From Yersinia kristensenii (lineage in GTDB: Bacteria > Pseudomonadota > Gammaproteobacteria > Enterobacterales > Enterobacteriaceae), in the NCBI RefSeq assembly GCF_900460525.1, contig NZ_UHIY01000001.1, forward strand, positions 4,216,001 to 4,280,000: 64,000 nt of DNA. Reading direction: 5' to 3'. Made by a program: the position numbers and the translations under genes. Positions 1 to 13,238 of this stretch are shown here, piece by piece. Numbering within the stretch: position 1 is the first letter of the stretch; every line of letters begins with the position of its first letter. The notes beneath the pieces are model-generated. The model ran no database searches. It was not told the DNA's origin and saw nothing but the letters and a program-made list of their open reading frames with translations.

Positions 1-668
1 ATGGTTTGGTATGGAAAAGATCACCACCAAACTTAGGCAACTGGCCAGTACCATAGAGGGTCGCATGGTTAACCAGATAAGGAACATAGGTTTCCAAGTA
101 ACCGTGTTTTTCTGTGTGCAGATCGAGCATGAACTGTGCTAATGCGCGGTGCATCCGGGCGATTTGCCCTTTCATCACCACAAAACGCGCGCCAGTCAGT
201 TTCACTGCGGCGGCAAAATCAAGCCCACCGGCCATTTCGCCGAGAGAAACGTGATCTCTTACCTCAAAGTCATACTTGCGAGGTTCACCCCAACGGCTGA
301 CTTCAAGATTATCGTTTTCGTCTTTACCCACTGGGACAGAATCATCCGGCAGGTTAGGAATGGACAATGCCAGATCGCGGATTTCGTTTTGCAACTTGTC
401 CAGCTCGGCCTTCGCTGCATCCAGCTTTTCACCCAAAACATTAACTTCCAAGCGTAATGGTTCAATATCTTCGCCACGCGCCTTGGCCGCACCAATCAAT
501 TTCGATCGGGAGTTACGTTCTGCTTGCAGACTTTCTGTTTCAACCTGTAAAACTTTGCGGCGCTCTTCTTGTTGGCGCAACATCTCAACATCAAGTTTAA
601 AACCTCTGCGAGCCAGTCTTTCGGCGACTGCGTCTAGCTCATTGCGCAGCATATTGGGATCGAGCATG
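1..668 (-). CDS. serS: Seryl-tRNA synthetase, N-terminal part (truncated by window edge)
   Basis: Charges tRNA-Ser (and tRNA-Sec) with serine in the cytoplasm. The reading frame runs from an ATG at 668 to the left edge, giving about 222 of the roughly 430 residues usual for the family. It opens with [18 protein letters not shown] and continues into the long antiparallel coiled-coil arm (about residues 27-100, rich in E/K/R/L heptads) that grips the tRNA variable arm. The start of the catalytic core follows, with the sequence [20 protein letters not shown]. Class II motifs 2 and 3 lie outside the window. An AGGA lies a few bases upstream of the start. The neighbour rarA is on the same strand, as in E. 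coli. The product is certain; the gene is incomplete only because the window ends. Confidence 0.97.
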
Positions 669-839
669 CTAGTCCTGTGCTTGTAGTTATGGTTATACCC
701 TTGAACTGGAATTGCAATGTTGTTAGCAACGCCATGGTTTGGGGGTATAAATGGTTATTGAAAAGAATTTAACGACGTAAGTAGCATAAACAGCCGCTTA
801 GCCGTTCTATATAGCGCTAACCTTACCGCAACAGCAAGG

Positions 840-2183
840 CTAGCGGTAGCGTTTTATCGGGCTATTTTGATCCTGCTCAGCCAGCCATGCCAGCTTTTCA
901 CCAATTTTGCCTTCCAGACCTCGGGATGACGGTAAATAGTAGCGAGTTGCGGCCATTTCTGGCGGGAAATAGTTCTCACCAGCAGCATAAGCATGTTGTT
1001 CATCATGGGCATAACGGTATTCAGCCCCTAGCCCCATTTCTTTCATGAGTTTGGTTGGCGCATTGCGCAGATGTTCCGGCACATCAAAATCAGGTTTATC
1101 ACGCGCATCCTGCATGGCTGCTTTAAACGCCGTGTAAACTGCATTACTTTTCGGCGCACAAGCCAGATAAACAATTGCCTGAGCAATGGCTCGCTCACCT
1201 TCCGCCGGACCAACACGGGTAAAACAGTCCCACGCTGATATAGCCACTTGCATCGCGCGAGGATCGGCATTACCGATATCTTCTGATGCAATGGCTAATA
1301 AACGCCGGGCCACATAGAGCGGATCGCCGCCCGCCGTAATAATTCGCGCATACCAATACAAAGCGGCATCTGGTGCGGACCCACGAATAGACTTATGGAC
1401 TGCCGAGATAAGGTCATAATAACGATCGCCTTTATTATCAAAGCGCGCACTACGTTCGCCAGACACTTCTTTCAGTAGGTCTGGGGTCAATACCCGCACC
1501 CCATTGGCATCTATTTCTGCCATATCTGCCATCATTTCAAGGCTGTTCAGGGCCCTGCGCGCATCGCCTCCCACCAATTCAGACATCATACGGCGAGTTT
1601 CATCTGGCAGTTTTATATTCTGCCCACCATAGCCCCGGCTGCTGTCTGACATTGCTTGCTCAATAACTTTTTCAATATCGGCAGCGGTGAGAGCTTTCAG
1701 CAAATAGACCCGAGCTCTAGAGAGCAACGCCGAATTCAGTTCAAATGACGGGTTTTCTGTTGTGGCGCCAATGAAAGTGATAGTGCCATCTTCAATATGG
1801 GGTAAAAATGCATCTTGCTGACTTTTATTGAAGCGATGGACTTCATCGACAAATAAAATTGTCCGCCGACCCGCATCACGGTTTTGCCGCGCGCGCTCAA
1901 TAGCTTCGCGAATCTCTTTAATGCCGGAAGTCACCGCAGAAATACGTTCGACATCTGCCTGTCCATAGCGACCAATAATTTCGGCTAGGGTGGTTTTGCC
2001 GGTTCCCGGTGGCCCCCAAAGGATCATTGAGTGTAATTGTCCAGCAACGATTGCCCGTGGTAACGGTTTACCCGGAGCCAGCAAATGTTGCTGACCAATA
2101 TACTGCTCCAACGTCAAAGGCCGCATCCGCGCAGCCAATGGTTGAAACTCATTCTGGGAAAAATCGAGGGACATATTACTCAC
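840..2183 (-). CDS. rarA: Replication-associated recombination protein A (AAA+ ATPase)
   Basis: RarA/MgsA is a clamp-loader-like AAA+ ATPase that acts at stalled replication forks and single-strand gaps. The 447-residue product has Walker [10 protein letters not shown] at residues 57-65, Walker B with [11 protein letters not shown] near 110-120, and sensor 1 [10 protein letters not shown]. The C-terminal RarA tetramerisation domain contains [18 protein letters not shown]. Length matches the E. coli protein (447). It lies 8 bp downstream of lolA on the same strand, the conserved enterobacterial lolA-rarA-serS order, so co-transcription with lolA is likely. Nothing looks damaged. Confidence 0.97.
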   Translation of the reverse strand: MSNMSLDFSQNEFQPLAARMRPLTLEQYIGQQHLLAPGKPLPRAIVAGQLHSMILWGPPGTGKTTLAEIIGRYGQADVERISAVTSGIKEIREAIERARQNRDAGRRTILFVDEVHRFNKSQQDAFLPHIEDGTITFIGATTENPSFELNSALLSRARVYLLKALTAADIEKVIEQAMSDSSRGYGGQNIKLPDETRRMMSELVGGDARRALNSLEMMADMAEIDANGVRVLTPDLLKEVSGERSARFDNKGDRYYDLISAVHKSIRGSAPDAALYWYARIITAGGDPLYVARRLLAIASEDIGNADPRAMQVAISAWDCFTRVGPAEGERAIAQAIVYLACAPKSNAVYTAFKAAMQDARDKPDFDVPEHLRNAPTKLMKEMGLGAEYRYAHDEQHAYAAGENYFPPEMAATRYYLPSSRGLEGKIGEKLAWLAEQDQNSPIKRYR

Positions 2184-2190
2184 ACTGACC

Positions 2191-2802
2191 TCACTGCCGC
2201 TGGTCGTCCAGCGTCACGCCTTTTGGTAGGGTAAATTTAAATTTACTGGCATCCGCAGAGCTATTTTGCTGACCTTTCAGCGTATAAGCGCTGCGCTGCC
2301 CATCTTGCTCAACCGCAGTAAAGCTTTTGATAGTGCCCGTTGGCGTCACTGTGATAGCAAATTGCTTCAAATTGCCACTGGCGCTCTTTGGCGTCAGTTC
2401 AAAATCATCGCCTTTTTGCTTCACATTATACTGTTTCCAGTCATCCGGATTGTTGCGGGTAATCAGCATAAATGGAGTGTTACCTGTAGCATTTTTCAAC
2501 CAGGTCGCTGTGGCCTGTTCAACAAACGGGTTATAGAACCACAGCGTTTCGCCATCAGAAATCAAGACACTCTCGTCAGGGGATGTCATATGCCAGTTAA
2601 ATAGATTTGGCCGTTTCACCCACAACTCCCCCTCACCCTCTTGTATCGCAGTCCCTTCTGAGCTGGTCACTTTTTGCGAGAAGTTAGCGTGGAAACTATT
2701 TACCTTGCTCAGGCGACCTTGTAAGTCGGAACTGGCATCTGCCAGCGCGTGAGCTGAAATTAAACCCGATAAAAGACAGCAAGCAACAAGCAGTTTTTTC
2801 AT
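2191..2802 (-). CDS. lolA: Outer-membrane lipoprotein carrier protein LolA
   Basis: Periplasmic chaperone that takes lipoproteins from the LolCDE transporter and delivers them to LolB at the outer membrane. The start is placed at the ATG at 2802, giving [21 protein letters not shown] as a type I signal peptide; an upstream in-frame start would put ten unlikely residues before it. The mature protein has the LolA half-barrel signatures [18 protein letters not shown] and [16 protein letters not shown]. The protein is 203 residues, normal for the family. It is followed after 8 bp by rarA and sits downstream of ftsK, the usual enterobacterial order. Confidence 0.96.
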   Translation of the reverse strand: MKKLLVACCLLSGLISAHALADASSDLQGRLSKVNSFHANFSQKVTSSEGTAIQEGEGELWVKRPNLFNWHMTSPDESVLISDGETLWFYNPFVEQATATWLKNATGNTPFMLITRNNPDDWKQYNVKQKGDDFELTPKSASGNLKQFAITVTPTGTIKSFTAVEQDGQRSAYTLKGQQNSSADASKFKFTLPKGVTLDDQRQ

Positions 2803-3012
2803 TATTCTAAATACCTTATAAAATTCATGCACCCTAATCGGGCTGCCACAAAGGCGAATTCAGTGATCGAGTTATATTGTCACTCTATGTGCCGTTTAAG
2901 TCTATGACCGGTAAGCTGAATGCACATCATAAACCTGTCCACTTTAGCTGAAGCATTTCCGTTGCGTTAGTATATTAATCTGATAAATCTGGGGTTTACG
3001 CTTCTTTGCATA

Positions 3013-3031
3013 AGGGCCGCAAAGCGGCCCT
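3013..3031 (-). terminator. GC-rich hairpin after ftsK
   Basis: A perfect inverted repeat (AGGGCCGC, 3-base loop, GCGGCCCT) lies 33 bp past the ftsK stop codon. It has no long U tract on the minus strand, so termination is inferred from position and stem strength. Confidence 0.5.
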
Positions 3032-3063
3032 ATCTATGTTAACTGCCCCAGAGCAAAATATGA

Positions 3064-6000
3064 CTATTCATGTGGCGGCGGAGCCAAGACCTCACGATTA
3101 CCATTATGGCCCGGTGTACTGACAATCTGCTGAGCTTCCATCTGCTCAATAATCCGTGCGGCACGGTTATAGCCGATACGGAATTGACGCTGCACACCGG
3201 AGATAGACGCACGGCGTTTCTCCAGAACAAAGTTCACTGCCTGATCAAACAGTGGGTCCAATTCTTCGTCGCTATCCAAACCAAGGCTACCGCCCTCACC
3301 TTCCTCACTACCACTGAGAATACTCTCAATATATTGAGGACGACCGCGAGCTTTCCAATCATTAACCACGGCATGCACTTCCTGATCTCGGACAAAAGCG
3401 CCGTGAACACGTACCGGAATTGAGGAGTTAGGTGCCATATACAGCATATCCCCCATACCCAGTAGCGATTCTGCGCCGCCCTGATCAAGGATAGTTCGCG
3501 AATCTATCTTGCTAGAAACCGTAAATGCGATGCGGGTCGGGATATTGGCTTTAATGAGGCCAGTAATCACATCCACCGACGGGCGCTGAGTTGCGAGGAC
3601 TAAATGAATCCCAGCAGCTCGGGCTTTTTGCGCCAAACGAGCAATTAATTCCTCAACTTTCTTGCCCACTGTCATCATCAGATCAGCAAACTCATCCACC
3701 ATCACCACGATATAAGGCAATTTCACCAACATTGGCGGTGAGATATCCATACTATCAGAGGGTTTCCAGAATGGATCGGGGATTGGACGCCCCATAGCTT
3801 CAGCTTGAGCAACTCGTTCGTTATATCCCGCAAGGTTACGCACACCCAATGCAGACATCAGCTTATAGCGCCGTTCCATTTCGCCGACACACCAACGCAA
3901 TGCATTCGCCGCATCCTTCATATCAGTAACCACTTCGGTTAACAGATGAGGAATGCCTTCATACACTGACAACTCCAGCATTTTCGGGTCAATCATGATA
4001 AAGCGCACATCTTCTGGTGTGGCTTTATACAAGATGCTGAGGATCATGGCGTTAACGCCCACCGATTTACCTGAACCAGTGGTACCCGCCACCAGTAAGT
4101 GGGGCATTTTAGCGAGATCGGCCACAACTGGTTGACCAGCAATATCCTTACCTAGCACGATAGCTAATGGCGACGGATTATCGCGGAATTTGGCGCAATC
4201 GAGGACTTCGCGTAGATAAACCGTCTGACGATGTTTATTTGGCAGTTCAAGCCCGACATAAGGTTTGCCTGGAATCACTTCCACCACACGCACAGCAATA
4301 GCCGAAAGAGATCGAGCCAAATCGCGAGAAAGATTAGAAATGCGCGAAGCTTTGACTCCCGGCGCTAAATCAAGCTCAAAGCGGGTAATGACCGGCCCCG
4401 GAGAAATGCCCACCACCTCTGCTTTCACCCGATAATCACCTAACCGCGCTTCGACCAAGCGAGCAGTTTGCTCCAAAGCAAACATATCAACCGGTTCCTC
4501 TTCCTCTGGCGGAGAAGAAAGGAGATCCAATGTTGGCAATGGTGTTGTCGGTTTGACCAAAGGCTGATCATTACGCATCAGGAAGGGGTGAATCAAACTG
4601 TCCATAGCCGGAGTTGGCTGCGCTGGTGGCACTGGCTGTGGCTGTACTGGTACCGTCGGCTGTGCTGGTATTGATTGACCTGAATACGCTTGATTTGCTT
4701 GTGATGGCTGATAAGCCGAAGTCTGCTCAGGTGCTGAAGTACTTTGCATAATTGCCGAAGTACTTTGCACCGTTGTTGATTGTGCAGCTTCGTCAACATA
4801 CGGCGACAACGTGAACAGAGGCTCACGTGGGCTTTCATCGACCAGATCGGCAACCGGTGAGAACGTAAAGGCGCTCCGGGTATCTACGGGTTGCGTTTCT
4901 TCAACAACGGCATCTTTATATTCGCTAGCATCATGATTTTCATCACCCGAAGAACCATAACGATGTTGCTGTTGCGCTGCAAAGGCTTGTCGCAATGCCG
5001 CCTCTTGCAAAGCTTGTTCATCTTCTGGCTCTGCTGCGGAGAAAGTATTCACTCCCTCATCGGCTGATTGCCCGTAACGCTCTGATTGTTGGTCAGCAAA
5101 AGCTTTACGCAAGATTGCCTGCTGTAATGCATCATCATCTTCAGACGCAACCGCCGCTGTAAATAACGTTTCAGTAACTTGAGGTGCTTGTGCTTCTTGC
5201 TCTCGCTGTTCCTGCTCTGCCATACGCTGAGACGGTAGTTTAATACCGTAGGAAGCAAGCTCACGCCGTGTCGGGATTCGAACAGGATTAGGCCGGGGTA
5301 ATTCAGGGCCAATACCTTGTTTAACCTGCGAACTGCTATCACTGGTAGCGGTAAATGCGGGCATAAACGTGGCTGTGGCGACACTGGCTGCCACTATTCC
5401 GACCGTAGACGCAGGGCGACTTGGCGAACCCATAGGGGCCAGACCATCACTATCTGTGCCTATTCCAGGGTTCATATAAGGCGTACTTTCTATCTGATCG
5501 CTATGACGCTGCGCCGCTGAAAAATCAAAGGGAGAATGGCTAGCGGGTGTTGCTGGTTTATCCCATGAACCCAGTTGAGGCTCAGGCCTTTCAACCGGAG
5601 GTGCTACACGTGTTGGCGCAGGAGACGTCGCTTCTTGTGGAATTTCAAAAGAATAGAGCGGCGGTATTGCGGCCATATTATCTGCCATCGGTGCTGTACT
5701 GTGACTGATAACAGGTTCGGACGAAGGACCCGCAGGAGATAATCCAGACTGCTCATCATTATTTGTTGCACGTAATGTACTCAATAATGGGTCATGGTTA
5801 TTTAATGCTTCATCGTTCTCTTCAGTTTCAGTTGGTACTTCGCTAGTCAGTGTTGCCCTATCCAATGTCGGGCTGACAGGCGCGTCTGTTACAGATGGTG
5901 CCGAGAACAATACGTCATCGTCATCAGCATGGGCAGAGTTTGCCGCCAGCGCCGTAGCCGCGGTTACGCCTGCAACTGATTTATTCGGCGTCACACCTTT

Positions 6001-6681
6001 GTCTTGGTCAGCAGTCATCGCCTCATCAATGTGGTAATCTTCATCGTCATAATGTTCTTCTCGACGTGAACGATTAGTCATAAATGTCAACGAGCCTAAG
6101 ACTACCCCACCAATTTTTTCAGCAATAACCAACCATGACCAACCGGTAAAGAGCGTCAGGCCAACAGCCCAGATACAGAGCAATGTCAGGGTTGCCCCCA
6201 CGCCGTTAAACCATGGCAACATGGCATTACTAAAGAGACTGCCGATCACTCCGCCAGAGGCGAAATAGTAAAGATCATCAATATTTAATGCAGCTAAACC
6301 ACATGACGTTAAAATTAGGGCTAATGTGCCGATCAATCGCAGCGAGAGTGCAAAATAATCGACATGCTCACTGGCATCACGCTGACGAAATGCTGCCCAG
6401 CACAACATCACCATGATGGCAGGAATTGCATAAGCCAAGACGCCGAAAGTGAAGAACAATGTGTCGGCCATCCAAGCGCCCACACTTCCACCAAGATTAT
6501 GGATCGGCTCATGCCATGAGGTTTGCGACCAACTCGGGTCTGAAGGGTTGAAACTGAGCAGCGCGGCCATTAGGAAGGCTGCCAAAATCGTTACCACAAT
6601 CAAAACAGCCTCAAGCAAACGGCGCCCACTGCTGAGTTTTTTCAAAGTAACTTCTTTATCTTCTGTATATTCCTGGCTCAA
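3064..6681 (-). CDS. ftsK: DNA translocase FtsK
   Basis: Septal DNA pump that couples cell division to chromosome dimer resolution through XerCD/dif. The 1205-residue product has an N-terminal membrane domain with about four to five hydrophobic spans (residues ~25-200). A long acidic and Q/P/S/A-rich linker follows (~210-740), with repeated [11 protein letters not shown] / [11 protein letters not shown] blocks. The motor domain is C-terminal, with Walker A GTTGSGKS near 864 and Walker [12 protein letters not shown] near 990. The last part is the winged-helix gamma domain ([20 protein letters not shown]), which reads KOPS sites. The E. coli protein is 1329 residues and the difference is in the linker, which is variable in this family. 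The gene follows lrp, as usual. Confidence 0.97.
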   Translation of the reverse strand: MSQEYTEDKEVTLKKLSSGRRLLEAVLIVVTILAAFLMAALLSFNPSDPSWSQTSWHEPIHNLGGSVGAWMADTLFFTFGVLAYAIPAIMVMLCWAAFRQRDASEHVDYFALSLRLIGTLALILTSCGLAALNIDDLYYFASGGVIGSLFSNAMLPWFNGVGATLTLLCIWAVGLTLFTGWSWLVIAEKIGGVVLGSLTFMTNRSRREEHYDDEDYHIDEAMTADQDKGVTPNKSVAGVTAATALAANSAHADDDDVLFSAPSVTDAPVSPTLDRATLTSEVPTETEENDEALNNHDPLLSTLRATNNDEQSGLSPAGPSSEPVISHSTAPMADNMAAIPPLYSFEIPQEATSPAPTRVAPPVERPEPQLGSWDKPATPASHSPFDFSAAQRHSDQIESTPYMNPGIGTDSDGLAPMGSPSRPASTVGIVAASVATATFMPAFTATSDSSSQVKQGIGPELPRPNPVRIPTRRELASYGIKLPSQRMAEQEQREQEAQAPQVTETLFTAAVASEDDDALQQAILRKAFADQQSERYGQSADEGVNTFSAAEPEDEQALQEAALRQAFAAQQQHRYGSSGDENHDASEYKDAVVEETQPVDTRSAFTFSPVADLVDESPREPLFTLSPYVDEAAQSTTVQSTSAIMQSTSAPEQTSAYQPSQANQAYSGQSIPAQPTVPVQPQPVPPAQPTPAMDSLIHPFLMRNDQPLVKPTTPLPTLDLLSSPPEEEEPVDMFALEQTARLVEARLGDYRVKAEVVGISPGPVITRFELDLAPGVKASRISNLSRDLARSLSAIAVRVVEVIPGKPYVGLELPNKHRQTVYLREVLDCAKFRDNPSPLAIVLGKDIAGQPVVADLAKMPHLLVAGTTGSGKSVGVNAMILSILYKATPEDVRFIMIDPKMLELSVYEGIPHLLTEVVTDMKDAANALRWCVGEMERRYKLMSALGVRNLAGYNERVAQAEAMGRPIPDPFWKPSDSMDISPPMLVKLPYIVVMVDEFADLMMTVGKKVEELIARLAQKARAAGIHLVLATQRPSVDVITGLIKANIPTRIAFTVSSKIDSRTILDQGGAESLLGMGDMLYMAPNSSIPVRVHGAFVRDQEVHAVVNDWKARGRPQYIESILSGSEEGEGGSLGLDSDEELDPLFDQAVNFVLEKRRASISGVQRQFRIGYNRAARIIEQMEAQQIVSTPGHNGNREVLAPPPHE

Positions 6682-6719
6682 GAAAGGCTCTCCAGGTTCC
6701 TGTTAACTGGTATGAGTAG

Positions 6720-6745
6720 CAACGCCGAGAACCCTCCCGGCGTTG
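6720..6745 (-). terminator. Hairpin between lrp and ftsK
   Basis: Perfect 8-bp stem (CAACGCCG / CGGCGTTG) in the 121-bp spacer between the lrp stop and the ftsK start on the minus strand. It lacks a clear U tract, so it may terminate or only attenuate transcription from lrp. Confidence 0.45.
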
Positions 6746-6802
6746 AAACTGTATGAATAAACAGGAGTGTAACCAAATTACTCAGGTTTTGCACCTGCCT
6801 GT

Positions 6803-7297
6803 TTACCGCGTTTTAATAACAAGGCGGTTACTCTGCTTCACTTCTTCCATGACCACATAAGTGCGGGTGTCGTTGACTCCCGGTAGGCGAAGCAAGGTCT
6901 CACCGAGTAATGTACGGTAAGCAGACATGTCAGGTACACGAGTTTTCAACAAATAGTCGAAATCACCGGAAACCAGGTGACACTCTTGAATTTCCTCAAG
7001 ATTTTTTACAGCGGCATTAAATTGCTCAAACACATCCGGAGCGCCACGATTCAGAGTAATCTCAACAATAACCAGCAGTGATGCATCCAAATATTGTGGA
7101 TTAAGCAGTGCGGTATAGCCATGAATGAAGCCCTGACGCTCTAAGCGGCGAACCCGTTCCAGACATGGTGTTGGGGATAACCCTACTCGTTTTGAAAGCT
7201 CAACGTTAGAAATACGCCCATCCTTTTGTAATTCATTCAGGATGTTACGATCTATACGATCGAGCTCTTTCCCCGGGCGTTTTTTATTATCTATCAT
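6803..7297 (-). CDS. lrp: Leucine-responsive regulatory protein Lrp
   Basis: Global feast/famine transcription factor of the Lrp/AsnC family. It controls amino-acid metabolism, transport and fimbriae, with leucine as effector. The 164-residue product starts at the ATG at 7297 (MIDNKKRPGKELDRIDRNIL), preceded by AGAGAG. It has an N-terminal helix-turn-helix (NVELSKRVGLSPTPCLERV, ~residues 30-50) and a C-terminal RAM ligand-binding/oligomerisation domain (ECHLVSGDFDYLLKTRVPD). Length and sequence are as in E. coli. An upstream in-frame extension of 15 codons is rejected because family members start at MIDN/MVDN. It is divergent from trxB across a long spacer that in E. coli carries Lrp autoregulatory sites. 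Confidence 0.97.
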   Translation of the reverse strand: MIDNKKRPGKELDRIDRNILNELQKDGRISNVELSKRVGLSPTPCLERVRRLERQGFIHGYTALLNPQYLDASLLVIVEITLNRGAPDVFEQFNAAVKNLEEIQECHLVSGDFDYLLKTRVPDMSAYRTLLGETLLRLPGVNDTRTYVVMEEVKQSNRLVIKTR

Positions 7298-9026
<1,729 letters not shown>

Positions 9027-9064
9027 TCCACATTGATATTGATATCACCATTTCACCTAATACA

Positions 9065-9101
9065 GACGGGCAGCTAACAGATATGTGAGCCGCCCGTTTT
9101 T
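9065..9101 (+). terminator. Rho-independent terminator of trxB
   Basis: Stem ACGGGCAGCT / AGCCGCCCGT with one mismatch, followed directly by a T tract (GTTTTTAA), 39 bp after the trxB stop. Confidence 0.8.
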
Positions 9102-9307
9102 AATTTCTGTTGGCCCTTTATTTTGCATATCGGCATGTCAATGAAAAACAGCAAATTATAGATATCGACTAATGCGGCGACTATCACAAGCATTATGGTT
9201 TCCCCTCATGGCTTGACGAGGTAATATTGCCCCTCGCTGGTTTGCCATCTTCAAAGGTGACAAATATTTTTTGAAGCTTTCCCGTACCTTGCGCAGAAAA
9301 TTATCCG

Positions 9308-11074
9308 ATGAATAAAACACGACAGTATGAGTTGATTCGTTGGCTGAAAAAACAAAGCGCCCCCGCGCAACGTTGGCTCCGCCTGTCTATGCTACTAGGC
9401 CTCCTCAGTGGGTTACTGATTATTACTCAGGCTTGGTTATTGGCCACCTTGCTGCAAGCGCTGATCATTGACAAAGTCCCGCGCACGGAATTAATCACTG
9501 ATTTTGGTTTGCTAGCCGGAACCTTCGCCGTGCGCGCCGTGATCAGCTGGTTACGTGAGCGAGTAGGGTTTATTTGCGGCATGAAAGTACGTCAACAGAT
9601 TCGCAAAATCGTGTTAGACCGATTAGAGCAACTCGGCCCTGCGTGGGTAAAAGGCAAACCCGCCGGAAGTTGGGCAACGATTATCTTGGAACAGATTGAA
9701 GATATGCAGGATTACTATTCTCGCTATCTGCCGCAGATGTACTTGGCTGTCTTTATTCCAGTGCTTATTTTGATTGCTGTCTTCCCTATCAACTGGGCAG
9801 CAGGTTTAATTTTATTTGTCACTGCACCACTGATCCCTTTGTTTATGGTGCTGGTCGGAATGGGCGCTGCCGATGCTAACCGGCGTAATTTTGTCGCACT
9901 AGCGCGTCTGAGTGGCAACTTTCTCGACCGTTTGCGGGGTCTGGACACTTTACGGTTATTTAACCGCGCCAAAGCAGAAACAGACCAAATTCGTGAATCC
10001 TCAGAAGATTTCCGTCGCCGCACCATGGAAGTTCTGCGTATGGCTTTCCTCTCTTCCGCTGTATTGGAATTTTTCGCGGCAATATCCATCGCAGTGGTTG
10101 CCGTCTACTTTGGTTTTTCCTATTTAGGTGAATTGAATTTTGGTAGCTACGGCCTTGGTGTCACCCTATTCTCTGGTTTTCTGGTTTTAATTTTGGCACC
10201 TGAATTCTTCCAGCCGCTACGAGACTTAGGTACGTTTTACCACGCCAAAGCACAAGCTGTTGGTGCTGCTGAATCATTGGTAACATTTTTAAGTAGCGAA
10301 AGTGAAACTATTGGTCGTGGCGATAAAGTTCTGGATGGCACTGATGCCATCACTCTTGAAGCTGACGCGCTGGAAATTCTGTCCCCCACGGGGACTCGCT
10401 TGGCTGGGCCATTAACATTCTCTCTCTCTGCGGGCAAACGAGTTGCTATTGTTGGTTTAAGTGGGGCGGGTAAAAGCTCCTTGCTGAATTTGTTATTGGG
10501 ATTTTTACCTTATCGTGGCTCATTAAAAGTCAACAGCATTGAATTGCGTGACCTGGATCCGCAAGTTTGGCGAAATCAGTTAAGTTGGGTCGGCCAAAAT
10601 CCGCACTTACCGGAACAGACGCTAGTCGCCAATATTTTGCTAGGCCAACCTAATGCTGACAATAACCAACTGCAGCTGACCATTGAGCGCGCATATATCA
10701 ATGAATTCCTCAATGACTTACCACAAGGATTAGATACTGAAGTCGGTGACCATTCGGCACGTCTTTCTGTTGGGCAAGCCCAGCGAGTGGCGGTTGCCAG
10801 AGCATTACTCAACCCATGCCGACTTTTGCTACTAGACGAACCCACTGCCAGTTTGGATGCCCATAGCGAACAGTTAGTTATGAAAGCGCTGGAGGAAGCC
10901 TCCCGTAAGCAGACCACATTGCTGGTCACCCATCAGTTGGAAGATACGCTGGGGTATGATCAAATATGGGTGATGGATAATGGCTTATTAATTCAGCAAG
11001 GTGATTACTCCAGCCTGAGTCAATCTGCCGGTTCATTTGCCAACCTGCTGTCCCACCGCAGTGAGGAGCTTTAA
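9308..11074 (+). CDS. cydD: CydD subunit of the CydDC glutathione/cysteine exporter
   Basis: One half of the heterodimeric ABC exporter that moves cysteine and glutathione to the periplasm and is required for cytochrome bd and c maturation. The 588-residue protein has a type-1 exporter membrane domain (six predicted spans, ~20-310). Its nucleotide-binding domain has Walker A GLSGAGKSS (~residue 385), signature LSVGQAQRVAVARALL and Walker B LLLLDEPTASLD. It starts 281 bp after trxB and is followed after 2 bp by cydC, so the two are translated together. Length equals the E. coli protein (588). Confidence 0.97.
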   Translation: MNKTRQYELIRWLKKQSAPAQRWLRLSMLLGLLSGLLIITQAWLLATLLQALIIDKVPRTELITDFGLLAGTFAVRAVISWLRERVGFICGMKVRQQIRKIVLDRLEQLGPAWVKGKPAGSWATIILEQIEDMQDYYSRYLPQMYLAVFIPVLILIAVFPINWAAGLILFVTAPLIPLFMVLVGMGAADANRRNFVALARLSGNFLDRLRGLDTLRLFNRAKAETDQIRESSEDFRRRTMEVLRMAFLSSAVLEFFAAISIAVVAVYFGFSYLGELNFGSYGLGVTLFSGFLVLILAPEFFQPLRDLGTFYHAKAQAVGAAESLVTFLSSESETIGRGDKVLDGTDAITLEADALEILSPTGTRLAGPLTFSLSAGKRVAIVGLSGAGKSSLLNLLLGFLPYRGSLKVNSIELRDLDPQVWRNQLSWVGQNPHLPEQTLVANILLGQPNADNNQLQLTIERAYINEFLNDLPQGLDTEVGDHSARLSVGQAQRVAVARALLNPCRLLLLDEPTASLDAHSEQLVMKALEEASRKQTTLLVTHQLEDTLGYDQIWVMDNGLLIQQGDYSSLSQSAGSFANLLSHRSEEL

Positions 11075-11076
11075 TC

Positions 11077-12801
11077 ATGCGAGTACTTCTCCCCTTCCTG
11101 GCGTTGTATCGCCGTCATTGGTTCCTGATTTGTCTGGGTATTGTGTTGGCCATCATCACATTACTGGCCAGTATAGGGTTACTCACATTATCAGGCTGGT
11201 TCCTGGCTGGGACCGCGATTGCAGGCCCAGCGGGGTTGTATACATTTAACTATCTGCTACCTGCCGCCGGTGTTCGAGGCGCTGCGATTATCCGAACAGC
11301 CGGCCGTTATGCCGAGCGAGTTGTCAGCCATGACGCGACATTCCGAGTACTGGCACATCTGCGGATCTTTGCATTCCAGAAAATATTACCCCTCTCCCCT
11401 GCTGGTATTGCTCGCTTTCGCCAAAGCGAATTGCTGAATCGCCTGGTTGCCGATGTCGATACACTCGATCATCTCTATCTGCGAGTCATCTCACCGCTGG
11501 TTGCCGCGATTGTTATCATAGCAACAGTAACATTTGGCCTGAGTTACATTGATGCCAGTTTAGCCCTGACACTCGGTGCCATTCTGCTTGGGTTATTATT
11601 GTTAGTGCCATTGATTTTCTATCGTGCCGGTAAGCCTATTGGCCGTGATTTAACAGATCTGCGCGGCCTTTATCGTTCACAGCTAACCTCTTGGCTACAA
11701 GGCCAGGCCGAACTGTTGGTTTTCGGCGCATTACAACGCTTTCGCGCTTCATTGGAGGACATCGAACAGCGCTGGATGATCCGTCAGAAGCAGCAAGCAT
11801 CCCTGGCTGGTTTAGCCCAAGCTTTAATGATTCTCGCTTCAGGCCTGACAGTAACATTAATTTTATGGCTCGCTGCTGCGGGGATAAATGGTAACAGCCA
11901 GCCAGGGGCATTATTGGCCCTGTTTGTTTTCACATCATTAGCAGCTTTTGAAGCTCTGTTACCTGTAGCAGGCGCTTTCCAACACTTGGGGCAAGTTATC
12001 GCGTCAGCAACCCGTGTTGGTCAGTTAATGGAACAAAAGCCCGAAGTGACATTCCCAGTTACCGGCCCGGCAGTAGCCCAACAAGCTGCGCTAGAAGTGA
12101 CAGGGCTGAGTTTTACTTACCCACAGCAACCTTTACCCGTTTTACAAAATATATCGCTGTCACTAGCCGCAGGGGAGCATATTGCGCTATTGGGCCGTAC
12201 TGGCTGTGGTAAATCTACACTGTTGCAGTTATTAACCCGAGCATGGGACGCAAATGAAGGTATCATCTCACTGAATGGGAAACCTTTAGCCAACTATGAT
12301 GAAACTGTACTACGCCAAATGATGACAGTCGTCAGCCAACGGGTGCATATTTTTAGCAGTACATTGCGGGAAAACCTGCTACTGGCCCACCCTGCTGCAT
12401 CCGATGCTCAACTCAAAGTTGTTTTGGAGCAAGTTGGTTTGGCTAATTTGTTAGATAATAGCGAAGGACTGAATGCCTGGCTGGGGGATGGTGGCCGCCC
12501 ATTATCTGGTGGTGAACAACGCCGTTTGGGAATTGCCCGCGCATTGCTACATCCAGCGCCACTGCTACTCCTTGATGAACCTACCGAAGGGTTAGATGCG
12601 GAAACCGAACAACAGATTCTGATGTTATTGCGTCAGCACTGTCAGCATAAAAGCTTAATTATTGTCACTCATCGCTTGTATGGGTTGGAATATATGGATC
12701 GGATTTGTGTGATGGATGGCGGGAAGATAGTTGAACAAGGCGACCATCAGAGCTTATTGCAAAACAAGGGGCGCTACTACCAATTCCATCAAAGGCATTA
12801 A
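11077..12801 (+). CDS. cydC: CydC subunit of the CydDC exporter
   Basis: Partner subunit of CydD. The 574-residue protein has six N-terminal membrane spans and a nucleotide-binding domain with Walker A GRTGCGKST, signature LSGGEQRRLGIARALL and Walker B LLLLDEPTEGLD. The start ATG at 11077 is preceded by GAGGAG, which lies inside the end of cydD. Length fits the E. coli protein (573). No terminator was evident directly after the stop. Confidence 0.97.
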   Translation: MRVLLPFLALYRRHWFLICLGIVLAIITLLASIGLLTLSGWFLAGTAIAGPAGLYTFNYLLPAAGVRGAAIIRTAGRYAERVVSHDATFRVLAHLRIFAFQKILPLSPAGIARFRQSELLNRLVADVDTLDHLYLRVISPLVAAIVIIATVTFGLSYIDASLALTLGAILLGLLLLVPLIFYRAGKPIGRDLTDLRGLYRSQLTSWLQGQAELLVFGALQRFRASLEDIEQRWMIRQKQQASLAGLAQALMILASGLTVTLILWLAAAGINGNSQPGALLALFVFTSLAAFEALLPVAGAFQHLGQVIASATRVGQLMEQKPEVTFPVTGPAVAQQAALEVTGLSFTYPQQPLPVLQNISLSLAAGEHIALLGRTGCGKSTLLQLLTRAWDANEGIISLNGKPLANYDETVLRQMMTVVSQRVHIFSSTLRENLLLAHPAASDAQLKVVLEQVGLANLLDNSEGLNAWLGDGGRPLSGGEQRRLGIARALLHPAPLLLLDEPTEGLDAETEQQILMLLRQHCQHKSLIIVTHRLYGLEYMDRICVMDGGKIVEQGDHQSLLQNKGRYYQFHQRH

Positions 12802-13238
12802 TACAAAGATTCTTTGTGAGTAATGCGACTGAATAATGGCAGATAATCGACCAATTCATAGCTAATATTAAGTAAAAAACTGAAAGCAAAGCAGTCTGAC
12901 TTGTTATAGATAATTATATACAAAGTCATTGAAGTTGTAGTCATACCAAACAGACGATAAATCGATTGGGACGGTGTATATACCATCCTTGGTGGGTTTC
13001 AAACCTGATGGGTTAACATTGTGGCTGATTAATCTCGATAGACTTGAACAGCCAAGAGACTCGGGTGATAACTTCTTATTGACACTTAGCGCCAACAGCC
13101 AATTTAAATATGAGTTACAAAGGCCTTGTAAGAGTGAAATTTGCAGATGGGCCGAGTAACGAGTATTGCTAGCAACAATGCGACGTCAAGTACCAGAGTC
13201 TGCCCAGCTGGGCCTGTATAGAGTCACCAAGGGGATTT
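12802..13238. other. cydC-aat spacer without a recognised gene
   Basis: 437 bp of AT-rich sequence. Short open frames of about 60 codons exist on both strands (for example 12974-13159 plus and 12904-13095 minus) but have no recognised domain and no good ribosome-binding site. The segment may be decayed DNA. A good AAGGGGA site at 13229-13235 belongs to aat. Confidence 0.4.

Noticed and set aside
12904..13159. Small frames on both strands between cydC and aat
   Set aside because: About 60 codons each, no domain and no good ribosome-binding site; kept only as an unexplained spacer.
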